Counted from the stretch's first letter, positions 1 to 6,156 are shown. The stretch is DNA of 8,052 bases from an uncultured Collinsella sp. (GCA_900764415.1 CAAFOA010000286.1:1-8052), one strand, 5' to 3'. The notes: generated from the sequence alone by a model not told the origin. Program-made: numbers and translations.

Positions 1-29
1 CGGCAGCGTCAGATGTGTATAAGAGACAG
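1..29 (+). other. Illumina Nextera read-1 adapter remnant (artefact)
   Basis: Bases 11-29 are exactly the 19-bp Tn5 mosaic end used in tagmentation kits (AGATGTGTATAAGAGACAG), and bases 1-10 (CGGCAGCGTC) are the adjoining part of the Nextera read-1 adapter. The combination does not occur in natural Tn5. This is untrimmed library sequence at a contig end and should be removed; genome sequence begins at about base 30. Nothing recognisable as a gene lies between 30 and 219. Confidence 0.97.
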
Positions 30-219
30 GAGTAGCAGCGGCAGGTTTTCGGTCAACTGGGGAGTTTTAGGCGTACGGGGCAAGGGCGTGTCCGCTTTGG
101 AGCAGAGAGGCGACGCTCCCCCTATTGCAGCGATGGGCGCGCGGGCACTGCACGCGGTTTATTGGCCACTTTGAAGGATGTCCCGATAGGCACGCGGCGA
201 TCCGAAAAGTTGGCACGGC

Positions 220-245
220 AAGAAAAATGCGCCCCCGTGGGCGCA
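220..245 (-). terminator. Rho-independent terminator after the HTH gene
   Basis: Read on the minus strand, a perfect 7-bp stem (TGCGCCC at 228-234 pairing with GGGCGCA at 239-245) with a 4-nt loop is followed by TTTTTCTT. It begins 13 bp after the stop codon of the HTH gene at 258, so transcription of that gene is expected to end here and no second transposase reading frame can be co-transcribed beyond it. Confidence 0.8.
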
Positions 246-257
246 CCATCCCGTTCG

Positions 258-662
258 CTATTCCGCCTTTTTAACGCGCGGCTTGCGACCCCGCGGCTTA
301 TCGACCAGCGCCGCCTCGCCGCCGTCGCGGTACAGGCGGCACCAAGCCTTGACCGAAGACTCGCTGGTGATCTTGTGCTTAATCATGGCTTCGCGAACCG
401 TCAGGCCGTTTTCCAGGCGATCCTTTACCACGGCGAGCTTGACGTCGTACGAATAGGTGTGATGGCGAGCGCCCGCGTTGAGCACGGCGTCGGCGCCGCC
501 CACGGCATATGCGCGGGCCCACTGACGAGCCGTGGCCTGGGGAATGCCAAGCTTTGCGGCGAGGGCGCGGTGACCGACCCCCTCTTGGAGGATCTCGACG
601 GCGCGCTGCCTAACCTCGGGCGCATGCGTGCGAGTCCTAGTTGCTTCCGACATACCTGCCAC
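258..662 (-). CDS. Orphan IS3/IS150 OrfA-like double helix-turn-helix protein
   Basis: A 134-residue protein with two tandem helix-turn-helix domains of the insertion-element transposase type: residues about 13-62 (with RALAAKLGIPQATARQWARA) and about 70-118 (with a second VREAMIKHKI...VKAWCRLYRDGG helix pair). A basic tail (KPRGRKPRVKK) closes the protein. In IS3-family elements such proteins (OrfA) bind the element ends, and the DDE integrase is supplied by OrfB through a frameshift. Here the C-terminal leucine-zipper segment of IS150-type OrfA is missing, and a terminator follows the stop at once, so no OrfB is present. The given start is GTG at 662; an ATG at 653 is equally possible, since AAGAAG lies 8 nt before it. 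It may be a stranded IS remnant or a domesticated DNA-binding regulator. The domain call is solid; the function is not known. Confidence 0.75.
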   Translation of the reverse strand: MAGMSEATRTRTHAPEVRQRAVEILQEGVGHRALAAKLGIPQATARQWARAYAVGGADAVLNAGARHHTYSYDVKLAVVKDRLENGLTVREAMIKHKITSESSVKAWCRLYRDGGEAALVDKPRGRKPRVKKAE

Positions 663-703
663 TTCTTAGCCTTAACCGTTAATCTGCTTTCTTACGTGCA
701 CGC

Positions 704-732
704 TAGATAGTAGCATTTTGCTGTTTGCTCAA
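704..732 (-). promoter_or_regulatory. Possible promoter of the HTH gene
   Basis: On the minus strand TTGAGC (727-732) is separated by 17 nt from TATCTA (704-709). These match the sigma-70 consensus at 4/6 and 3/6 positions. The predicted start of transcription would lie about 35 nt before the GTG codon. The surrounding A+T-rich DNA makes chance matches likely, so this is tentative. Confidence 0.3.
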
Positions 733-984
733 AGTAGTTAATTAAAATAGACGCGGCGTTATCTGGGCATTTGACACCTATTTACGACATTTCTTTATCG
801 ATTATTTACGCTGGTAGCTAGCTCGCAGCTAATCGTCATTCGTTTGCCAACAAAATTGACATCTCTTTATGTCCTTTGGTCTAGAGGGAATAATTATTAA
901 CCCCTCCCCCAATAATTTTGAGCGGCCTGCAGGGCAGTGACGCCTCACTCCTCATGATTACCGCGCATTGCCATCCACCCGAGC
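733..984. other. A+T-rich intergenic region without a recognisable gene
   Basis: This stretch is much richer in A+T than the flanking genes, especially at 733-920, and shows no plausible coding frame. It holds small palindromes (AATAATTATT at 889-898, TTAATTAA near 738-745) and an isolated plus-strand TTGACA at 856-861 without a convincing -10 partner at normal spacing. Low GC next to an IS-type gene fits acquired DNA, but nothing here identifies its origin. Confidence 0.5.
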
Positions 985-1028
985 AAAACAAAAAGGACGG
1001 GACCTGCTGCGCTTGCAGACCCCGCCCC
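985..1028 (-). terminator. Rho-independent terminator of the flavoprotein gene
   Basis: On the minus strand the arms 1020-1027 and 995-1002 form an 8-bp outer stem (two G-U pairs), continued inward by CTGC/GCAG around a short loop with a small bulge. The run TTTTTGTTTT follows. It lies about 75 bp after the stop codon of the oxidoreductase gene, with only GC-rich, hairpin-prone sequence between. Confidence 0.75.
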
Positions 1029-1100
1029 GGTTGACACCCGATGGGACGCAGTCGGGCGAGGCAGGTCCGTGCTGCCGCCCCGCCTGGCCGCGATGTTCAA

Positions 1101-3131
1101 CTACAGCTCGTTGGCCGCGTGATACGCCGTGCGAATGGCGCTCGCAATGTCGGCAGTGCGCTCGCCCGAGCAGTCGCCCACGCAGGTCACGGGCACCGTC
1201 ACGCCGTCCAGGTCAAACGCGTTGGCCTTGGAGCCCACGGCCATCACCACGTAATCGCAGGCGATCTTCACCGGCTCCTCGGCGCCGTCCTCGGTGGTGC
1301 GAATGGCCTCCACGCCCTCGTCGGTAATGGCGGTCAGGCGGGTCTTCACGTGCTGCTCCACGTTGTGCTCTGCAAAGTCGCTCATAATCAGCGGCAGAAT
1401 GGTCTCGGACTCGCCCGCGGCAATCTTGTCGAGCATCTCCACGATCGCCACCTCGCAGCCGTGCTGCAGCAGGTACTCGGCAGTCTCGGTGCCCACCAGG
1501 CCGCCGCCAATGACAGCGACGCGGCCCGTAAGCTCCGCCTTGCCGGCCAGCACGTCCCAGCTCGAGACGACCTTCTCCGAGTCGGCACCCGGAACGGGGA
1601 TAACCACGTCGTGCGCGCCCACGGCCACAATCGCGGCGTCGGCGGCGTTGAGGTCCTCAGCAGTAGCGGCATGGTTGAGCTCAACCTTCACGCCCAGGCC
1701 GGGCAGAATCTTCTCGTAATACTCGACCGAGCGCATGATCTCGTCCTTGCGCAGAGGCGCGGCCGCCAGCACAATCTGGCCGCCCAGATGATCGCTCGCC
1801 TCGTAGACGGTCACATCGTAGCCGCGCTTGGCCGCCACGCGTGCGGCCTCCAGGCCGGCAATACCGCCGCCCACCACGGCGATCTTCTTGTCGCCCTCGC
1901 CCGGCTTGATGGCGACGGTCGCCTCGTCGCCGTTCTCGGCGTTGAGCACGCACGAGATGTACTTGCGGTTTTGAATCGCATCGACGCAGCCCTTGTTGCA
2001 GTTGAGGCACTCGCGGATGGGCTCACCCGTGGCAGCCTTCAGCGCAATGTCGGGGTCGCACATGAGCGAGCGGCCATAGGCGATGATGTCGGCCGCGCCG
2101 TCTTCCAGAATCTTCTCGCCGGCCTCGACCGAGATGACACGGCCCACGGTTGCCACCGGCACGGAGACCAGGGCCTTGACGCGCTCGGCCACGGGCAGCG
2201 TCCAGTTGTAGGGCATGGCGCCCATGGGCGGAATGGTGTCGCCCATGTTGCCGGTGTGGTTGGCCTGTGCAACCTGGATCATGTCGATGCCCGCGCCCTC
2301 GAGCAGCTTGGCGAACTCGCAGGCCTCGTCAGGCTGCAGGCCGCCCTTGCCGCGCGGCGTGCCGTCGGGGTTCTCCATGATCACGGGGAGCTTGTACTCC
2401 ACCATCAGCTGCGGCGCGGCTTCCTTAATGGCAGCGACGACCTCGAGCGCGTAGCGAACGCGGTTCTCGAACGAGCCACCGTACTCGTCGGTGCGCTGGT
2501 TGAGGATGGCCGAGCACAGCGAACCCACCAGGCGATCGCCGTGGACCTCGATGGCGTCGATGCCGGCCTGCTGCGCACGGGCGGCCGAGGCAGCGATGGC
2601 TTCCTTGATCTGGGTGAGCTGTTCTACGCTTGCCTCGTTCACAAAGTGCTGCATGTCGTGGTGCAGCTTGGCGTAGGCCTGATTGCGGATCTCGTTGGAC
2701 TCGGCCATCTTGGCGGCAAAGGTCTCCTCGTCGCCGGCGGCCTTGGCCTCCTGCGCGGCCTTGGCAGCGGCCATGGATCCCATGACCATGCGGCCGACAC
2801 CGGGCACGTCATACTCGGGGTGGAACAGCTGCAGCGCGACCTTGGCGCTGTGCTTGTGGACGGCGTCGGCCAGTGCCTTAAACGTGGGGATCTGGGCGTC
2901 GGTCGCCAGCTTGGGCGTGGGGCTTGCGGTCATAACGGGAGCGACGTCGCCGATGACGATGTAGCTCACGCCGCCACGGGCCAGACGCTCATAAAAGGCC
3001 AGGCTGCGCTCGCCGATGGAACCGTCGCGCTCCTCGTAGCCGGTGGTCAGCGGCGGGAACATAATGCGGTTCTTGAGCTCAAGGGGGCCAACCGTAATGG
3101 GCTGGAGCAGCTTGGATGCAGGTGCGGTCAT
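1101..3131 (-). CDS. NADH:flavin oxidoreductase, old-yellow-enzyme/2,4-dienoyl-CoA reductase family
   Basis: A 676-residue enzyme built like bacterial 2,4-dienoyl-CoA reductase and the Bai NADH:flavin oxidoreductases. Residues about 8-370 form the FMN-binding TIM barrel (N-terminal PITVGPLELKNRI; RTDEYGGSFENR near 213-224). A 4Fe-4S motif C-x2-C-x3-C-x11-C follows at Cys 375, 378, 382 and 394. The C-terminal half has two dinucleotide folds (GGGIAG near 421-426, GGGLVG near 542-547) for FAD and NAD(P)H. The family passes electrons from NAD(P)H through FAD, 4Fe-4S and FMN to an activated C=C bond, in the cytoplasm. Two oddities: an Ala/Glu-rich insertion of about 45 residues after residue 115, and HGDRLVGSLC where FadH has the catalytic-Tyr segment GSEGYLINEF. 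A His near 292 (ANHTGN) may match the FadH His. The substrate cannot be read from sequence. The ATG at 3131 is preferred over 3137 because AGAGAGGA lies 7 nt before it. The gene stands alone. Confidence 0.9.
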   Translation of the reverse strand: MTAPASKLLQPITVGPLELKNRIMFPPLTTGYEERDGSIGERSLAFYERLARGGVSYIVIGDVAPVMTASPTPKLATDAQIPTFKALADAVHKHSAKVALQLFHPEYDVPGVGRMVMGSMAAAKAAQEAKAAGDEETFAAKMAESNEIRNQAYAKLHHDMQHFVNEASVEQLTQIKEAIAASAARAQQAGIDAIEVHGDRLVGSLCSAILNQRTDEYGGSFENRVRYALEVVAAIKEAAPQLMVEYKLPVIMENPDGTPRGKGGLQPDEACEFAKLLEGAGIDMIQVAQANHTGNMGDTIPPMGAMPYNWTLPVAERVKALVSVPVATVGRVISVEAGEKILEDGAADIIAYGRSLMCDPDIALKAATGEPIRECLNCNKGCVDAIQNRKYISCVLNAENGDEATVAIKPGEGDKKIAVVGGGIAGLEAARVAAKRGYDVTVYEASDHLGGQIVLAAAPLRKDEIMRSVEYYEKILPGLGVKVELNHAATAEDLNAADAAIVAVGAHDVVIPVPGADSEKVVSSWDVLAGKAELTGRVAVIGGGLVGTETAEYLLQHGCEVAIVEMLDKIAAGESETILPLIMSDFAEHNVEQHVKTRLTAITDEGVEAIRTTEDGAEEPVKIACDYVVMAVGSKANAFDLDGVTVPVTCVGDCSGERTADIASAIRTAYHAANEL

Positions 3132-3137
3132 GGACAT

Positions 3138-3145
3138 TCCTCTCT
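3138..3145 (-). promoter_or_regulatory. Ribosome binding site deciding the flavoprotein start
   Basis: On the minus strand AGAGAGGA is followed directly by two in-frame ATG codons, at 3137 and 3131. The GAGAGG core is only 1 nt from the first ATG but 7 nt from the second, which is normal Shine-Dalgarno spacing. The protein therefore probably starts at 3131 (MTAPASK) rather than two residues earlier. Confidence 0.6.
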
Positions 3146-3183
3146 TGTAGGCGCGGCGGCGATGGTGCCGCGTAGTTGTCTAG

Positions 3184-3213
3184 AGGATATGGCATGGGGG
3201 CACAGCGGCGCAA
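3184..3213 (-). promoter_or_regulatory. Weak candidate promoter of the flavoprotein gene
   Basis: On the minus strand TTGCGC (3208-3213) lies 18 nt upstream of TATCCT (3184-3189), matching the sigma-70 boxes at 3/6 and 4/6 positions. Transcription would start near 3177, giving a leader of about 45 nt. No better pair is seen between the gene and the 80-bp repeat array. Confidence 0.25.
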
Positions 3214-3270
3214 CGGAAATCGGCGAATATCAGGTGGCAGCAGGTGGATGGGGGTGGGACGGCCCGTCGG

Positions 3271-3660
3271 TTTATCTCAATCTGTAACAGTTACGCGGCA
3301 AACCCGGGTCTTACTGTTACAGATCGAGACAAACGGGAGCGTTCCGTCGGAAAATCTCGATCTGTAACACCTACAGGCCAAAAACGACCCTAGATGTTAC
3401 AGATCAAGACAAACCAATCTAGCCTGCCGAAAAATCTAAATCTGTAACAGTAACTCGGCAAAATGGGCTCCAGATGTTACAGATCGAGACAAACGGGGCC
3501 CGCCTGCTAGAAAATCTCAATCTGTAACAACAACTCGGCAAAATCCGTCCCTCGTGTTACAGATTTAGACAAACGGGGCCCAACCCACCGGTATATCTAG
3601 ATCTGTAACACCTAGCCGTCCAAATCGGGTCTAAATGTTACAGATTGAGATTTTGTTTGA
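3271..3660. repeat. Five-unit 80-bp array of inverted ATCTGTAACA / TGTTACAGAT pairs
   Basis: ATCTGTAACA occurs at 3280, 3360, 3440, 3520 and 3601, and its reverse complement TGTTACAGAT at 3315, 3395, 3475, 3555 and 3636. The period is 80 bp, with a single extra base before unit 5. The two halves are always separated by exactly 25 nt within a unit and 35 nt (once 36) between units. Conservation extends outward to AAAATCTcnATCTGTAACA on the left and TGTTACAGATcgAGACAAAC on the right, so the arms reach about 15 bp with a variable dinucleotide. The inner 25 nt varies but often keeps CGGCAAA; the outer segment often has GGGGCC. The core TGTWACA is itself a dyad. No reading frame is conserved. It lies between the flavoprotein promoter region and the terminator of the initiator tRNA. 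Ordered protein-binding sites, or RNA hairpins if transcribed, are both possible; the function is unknown. Confidence 0.95.
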
Positions 3661-3700
3661 GAGGCCGAGAATTGGACCGAAAACACGGTCCCGGAATAAC

Positions 3701-3729
3701 AAAAAAGCCCGCCGGCTAGGCCGACGAGC
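3701..3729 (-). terminator. Rho-independent terminator of the initiator tRNA gene
   Basis: On the minus strand a 9-bp stem (GCTCGTCGG with CCGGCGGGC, two G-U pairs) and a 5-nt loop CCTAG is followed by six T residues (3701-3706 on the plus strand are A). It begins 11 nt after the encoded CCA end of the tRNA, so the tRNA is transcribed alone. Confidence 0.88.
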
Positions 3730-3739
3730 TGCAAGTTCT

Positions 3740-3816
3740 TGGTCGCGGGGGCAGGATTTGAACCTACGACCTCCGGGTTATGAGCCCGGCGAGCTACCAG
3801 ACTGCTCCACCCCGCA
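3740..3816 (-). tRNA. Initiator tRNA-fMet (anticodon CAU)
   Basis: A 77-nt tRNA with encoded CCA. On the minus strand it has acceptor stem GCGGGG/CCCCGC, D stem GAGC/GCTC, anticodon arm CCGGG-CTCATAA-CCCGG with CAT at 3782-3780, variable loop AGGTC, T arm GTAGG-TTCAAAT-CCTGC, then discriminator A73 and CCA. The three G-C pairs at the base of the anticodon stem (GGG/CCC) are the hallmark of bacterial initiators and separate it from elongator tRNA-Met and tRNA-Ile2. The 1-72 position is U-G, not the C-A mismatch of E. coli; a weak 1-72 pair is what the methionyl-tRNA formyltransferase requires, so the role is preserved. It has its own promoter and terminator and is divergent from coaX. Confidence 0.95.
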
Positions 3817-3847
3817 ATGTCTGGGCGCCTCATGTGCGCAAGAAAGA

Positions 3848-3876
3848 ATATTACGCGGGAGTTCGGTAAACGGCAA
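3848..3876 (-). promoter_or_regulatory. Promoter of the initiator tRNA gene
   Basis: On the minus strand TTGCCG (3871-3876) and TAATAT (3848-3853) are separated by exactly 17 nt, each matching the sigma-70 consensus at 4/6 positions. The -10 box ends 31 nt before the mature tRNA 5' end, leaving a short leader of about 24 nt for RNase P removal. Confidence 0.6.
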
Positions 3877-3951
3877 GGAAAATCTCGTAGAGCATAATTC
3901 CTTCATATTTAAACCTCTCAGACCATATCACCGTGAACGAATCGCAGCCGA

Positions 3952-3976
3952 GCGCCGCCGGCGGCGCGTATACAAT
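3952..3976 (+). promoter_or_regulatory. Candidate coaX -10 box with adjoining 16-bp perfect palindrome
   Basis: TACAAT (3971-3976) matches the -10 consensus at 5/6 positions and would give a leader of about 30 nt before the coaX ATG. No good -35 box is found at 16-18 nt spacing. The place where the spacer and -35 region should be is filled by a perfect 16-bp palindrome, GCGCCGCCGGCGGCGC (3952-3967). This may be a repressor or activator site, or a chance product of GC-rich DNA. Confidence 0.45.
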
Positions 3977-4012
3977 GGTGCGCGTCCTTTTACGCCGACA
4001 CCTGGAGTAGAC

Positions 4013-4786
4013 ATGCTGCTCGCTATCGATATGGGAAACACGCAGACGGCCATGGGCCTGTTTGACGGAGACGAGCTGGTGCAGTCGTGGCGCATGCCCA
4101 CCGACCGCTCCTATACCGCCGACGAGATCCATGTGCGCCTGATGGGCTTCTTTAAGATGTACGGCCTTTCACTCGATGCGGTCGACGCAATCGCCTTTGC
4201 CGGCGTGGTGCCGCAGCTCTCGCGCGAGTGGCACGCCGTGGCCGACCGCATTGCCGCGGACGCCATCGTCATCGGACCGCAGACGGCCGCCGTGACCAAG
4301 CTGCGCGCGGCGCGTCCCCAGACCGTAGGTGCCGATCGCGTCGCCAACGCCATCGCAGCCGAGACTTTCTACGGCGCGCCGGCGATCGTGGTGGACTTTG
4401 GCACCGCAACCAATATCGATGTCATCGACGAGGACGGCTATTACATTGGCGGAGCGATCGCGCCGGGCATCCGCATCTCCATGGACGCGCTTGCCGCCCG
4501 AGCCGCCAAGCTCGCCAGCGTGCCGCTCGAGGCGCCCGAGCACGCCATCGGCCGCGACACCGAGGAATGCATCAAGGTCGGCGCCGTGGTGGGCGCTGCC
4601 GCCATGGCCGAGGGCCTGGTCGCGCGCATGAAGCGCGAGCTGGGCCGCGACGATGCCACCGTTATCGCCACGGGCGGTCTCGCCGGCATCGTCGCCGATT
4701 CGACCGATGCCTTCGACGTGGTCGATGGCCAACTCACCATTAAGGGCATCTGCGAAATCTATCGCCGCATGCAGGAGCTGGGATAG
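4013..4786 (+). CDS. coaX: Type III pantothenate kinase
   Basis: A 257-residue cytoplasmic kinase that phosphorylates pantothenate to 4'-phosphopantothenate with ATP, the first step of coenzyme A synthesis. Type III enzymes need a monovalent cation and are not inhibited by CoA. Seen in the protein: the N-terminal ASKHA phosphate loop DMGNT (6-10), the GADR motif with the presumed catalytic Asp 108 (106-109), the second phosphate motif DFGTAT (128-133), GGAIAPGI (146-153), and the adenosine-side ATGGLAG (219-225). The length is normal for the family. The start at 4013 is chosen because GGAG lies 5 nt upstream and the next residues match the family N-terminus; the longer upstream frame would run through the tRNA gene. 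It is the only plus-strand gene here, divergent from the tRNA and convergent with the ATPase gene; no clear terminator follows, only the palindrome at 4840-4886. Confidence 0.96.
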   Translation: MLLAIDMGNTQTAMGLFDGDELVQSWRMPTDRSYTADEIHVRLMGFFKMYGLSLDAVDAIAFAGVVPQLSREWHAVADRIAADAIVIGPQTAAVTKLRAARPQTVGADRVANAIAAETFYGAPAIVVDFGTATNIDVIDEDGYYIGGAIAPGIRISMDALAARAAKLASVPLEAPEHAIGRDTEECIKVGAVVGAAAMAEGLVARMKRELGRDDATVIATGGLAGIVADSTDAFDVVDGQLTIKGICEIYRRMQELG

Positions 4787-4839
4787 GGCGGGAGCTTAAG
4801 TCGAGCACGGGCACGAGCGGCGAACTAGGCAACGCATTG

Positions 4840-4886
4840 GTCCTATTCCTCAAAATCGAAAATTTTTTAGTTTTGAGGAATAGGAC
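4840..4886. repeat. Palindromic repeat copy A, downstream of the ATPase gene
   Basis: Perfect 16-bp inverted arms, GTCCTATTCCTCAAAA (4840-4855) and TTTTGAGGAATAGGAC (4871-4886), enclose an A/T-only-like centre. The 40-bp core 4843-4882 matches copies B and C at 38 of 40 positions in the same orientation. It lies 6 nt beyond the ATPase stop codon and between two convergent genes, so it may also limit read-through, but no U-run follows the stem on either strand as a classic terminator would have. Confidence 0.9.
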
Positions 4887-4892
4887 TTTCTG

Positions 4893-6089
4893 CTATGTCT
4901 CACCGCACAGCCACCTCGCCAGGTCCACGATCTGCACCCCATTGCGGTCCGTGGCCTCGTGATGCGTGCGGGCGAGAATCATCTTGGGGTACGCGTCGCC
5001 AATGCTCAGCAGTGGTGAAATCTCGCGTTCAAATGTCTTATCCGAGCTGATGTCGTCGCTCACCTGAATGTAGAGCTTCTCGCTTCGCTTGATTGCTACA
5101 AAGTCTATTTCCTTTTTATAGAGTACGCCGACGTATACCTCGTATCCGCGGCGCAGCAGCTCGATGGCCACCATGTTCTCGTACACGCGACCCCAGTCCA
5201 TATCGCGTGTACCGAGCAGTGCGTATTTAAACGCATGGTCCGCCAGATAGTACTTCTCGCCGCTCTTAAGGTATTTTTTGCCGCGAATGTCGTATCGACG
5301 AACTTTATAGAAGGCAAACGCATCGCACAGGTACCCCATGTACGTGCCGACGGTCTTGTTCGTAATCTTTAGCCCATCCGCATTTAATGCATCAGTAATG
5401 TTGCGTGCCGACGTAATGTTGGAAACGTTGTCCATCATGTAATCGGCAATGCGCAGCAGCGCCGATTCGTTTCTCACGTTATGCCGCTGCACGATATCTC
5501 TCACAATGAGCGTCTTAAAGACGTTGGAGAGATATTGATAGCGCTGCTCCTGCAGTGGATAAGGGTAAGAGCCAGACATGCCGCCGGTTCTCGCGTACTC
5601 ATCGAAGTCGCGGTCGACCTCGCTCTCGTCGCCATAGAGACGATACTCCTCAAACGAGAATGGGAAAACCTCGATCTCGAAGGTGCGCCCCGTAAAGAGC
5701 GTTGACAGATCGCTCGACAGCAAAAAGGCGTTCGATCCGGTGATGAAGATGTCGTACTGCTCGGATGCGTGAAGGCTGTTGATCGCACGCTCAAAACCGT
5801 CGCACATCTGAACTTCATCGATAAGCAGAAAGTTATGCTTGCCGGCCACTCGATGCTCTTTTACATAGGTGAGCAACGCGTGATACTCGAGCAGGTTCTC
5901 GAACTCATCGAGGTTGTAGTTGATATGGATGACATTCGAATTGGACAGATTCGCCTCCACGTAATCGCGGAGGGCCTCGAGCAATTTTGACTTACCGCTA
6001 CGGCGGATGCCCGTTATGACCTTGATGTCCGGCACGCCAATAAGGCTCGTCAACGTGTCCATATATGACGTTCTATTGATGAGTTTCAT
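4893..6089 (-). CDS. AAA-family ATPase with DUF4143 domain
   Basis: A 398-residue protein of the common AAA_14/DUF4143 type. The N-terminal half is a P-loop ATPase: Walker A GIRRSGKS (27-34), Walker B FLLIDE (87-92) and a sensor-like TGSN (117-120). The C-terminal half (about 195-375) is the DUF4143 region, with a pattern reminiscent of PD-(D/E)xK nuclease folds: ENMVAIELLRRG (304-315), EIDFVA (327-332), then YIQVS (340-344), where the usual E-x-K is replaced by Q-V-S, so nuclease activity is doubtful. The biochemical role of this family is not established; the proteins are frequent and multicopy in gut bacteria. The start is secured by AGGAGG 5 nt before the ATG. Several A/T-rich codons and lower GC than coaX or folP-folK suggest acquisition. 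It is flanked by 40-bp palindromic repeats on both sides. Confidence 0.9.
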   Translation of the reverse strand: MKLINRTSYMDTLTSLIGVPDIKVITGIRRSGKSKLLEALRDYVEANLSNSNVIHINYNLDEFENLLEYHALLTYVKEHRVAGKHNFLLIDEVQMCDGFERAINSLHASEQYDIFITGSNAFLLSSDLSTLFTGRTFEIEVFPFSFEEYRLYGDESEVDRDFDEYARTGGMSGSYPYPLQEQRYQYLSNVFKTLIVRDIVQRHNVRNESALLRIADYMMDNVSNITSARNITDALNADGLKITNKTVGTYMGYLCDAFAFYKVRRYDIRGKKYLKSGEKYYLADHAFKYALLGTRDMDWGRVYENMVAIELLRRGYEVYVGVLYKKEIDFVAIKRSEKLYIQVSDDISSDKTFEREISPLLSIGDAYPKMILARTHHEATDRNGVQIVDLARWLCGET

Positions 6090-6094
6090 TGGGG

Positions 6095-6100
6095 CCTCCT
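6095..6100 (-). promoter_or_regulatory. Ribosome binding site of the ATPase gene
   Basis: A full AGGAGG on the minus strand, 5 nt before the ATG at 6089. It is the strongest Shine-Dalgarno sequence in the window and fixes the start codon. Confidence 0.8.
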
Positions 6101-6115
6101 CGCGGTCTTTTATCG

Positions 6116-6156
6116 CTATTCCTCAAAAACGAAAATTTTTCAGTTTTGAGGAATAG
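6116..6156. repeat. Palindromic repeat copy B, upstream of the ATPase gene
   Basis: Arms CTATTCCTCAAAA (6116-6128) and TTTTGAGGAATAG (6144-6156), with an inner GAAAA/TTTTTC dyad, so the whole 41 bp is nearly one palindrome apart from a two-base mismatch near the middle. The first 40 bp are identical to copy C. It lies 26 bp before the ATPase start, where it would overlap or closely follow the promoter, so it could serve as an operator. Confidence 0.92.

Noticed and set aside
11..29. Natural Tn5 transposon end
   Set aside because: The preceding ten bases are the synthetic Nextera read-1 sequence, so this is a library adapter.
67..249. A 60-residue minus-strand frame as the start of an OrfB transposase
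   Set aside because: It lies across the terminator of the upstream HTH gene, shows no DDE-type motif and is too short to judge as coding.
1041..3287. A plus-strand open frame of 748 codons opposite the flavoprotein gene
   Set aside because: It is the antisense shadow of a high-GC gene: no domain is recognisable, composition is rich in His, Gly, Leu and Val from reversed codons, and the minus-strand frame has clear family motifs, a Shine-Dalgarno site and a terminator.
3271..3660. CRISPR array
   Set aside because: Half-sites alternate in orientation, the gaps alternate 25/35 nt, and the intervening sequences are partly conserved between units, unlike unique spacers between direct repeats; no cas gene is nearby.
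3635..4012. A longer N-terminus for coaX starting at 3635
   Set aside because: The extension would translate across the tRNA gene, its terminator and its promoter; the family N-terminus and a ribosome binding site fit the ATG at 4013.
4840..4886. Ordinary bidirectional rho-independent terminator
   Set aside because: The stem is A/T-rich with no U-run after it on either strand, and nearly identical copies sit upstream of the same gene, where a terminator would make no sense.
4893..6089. Toxin-antitoxin or phage-defence system
   Set aside because: Only a single ATPase/DUF4143 gene is present without a partner gene; nothing in the sequence shows a defence function, and the nuclease-like motif lacks its usual E-x-K.
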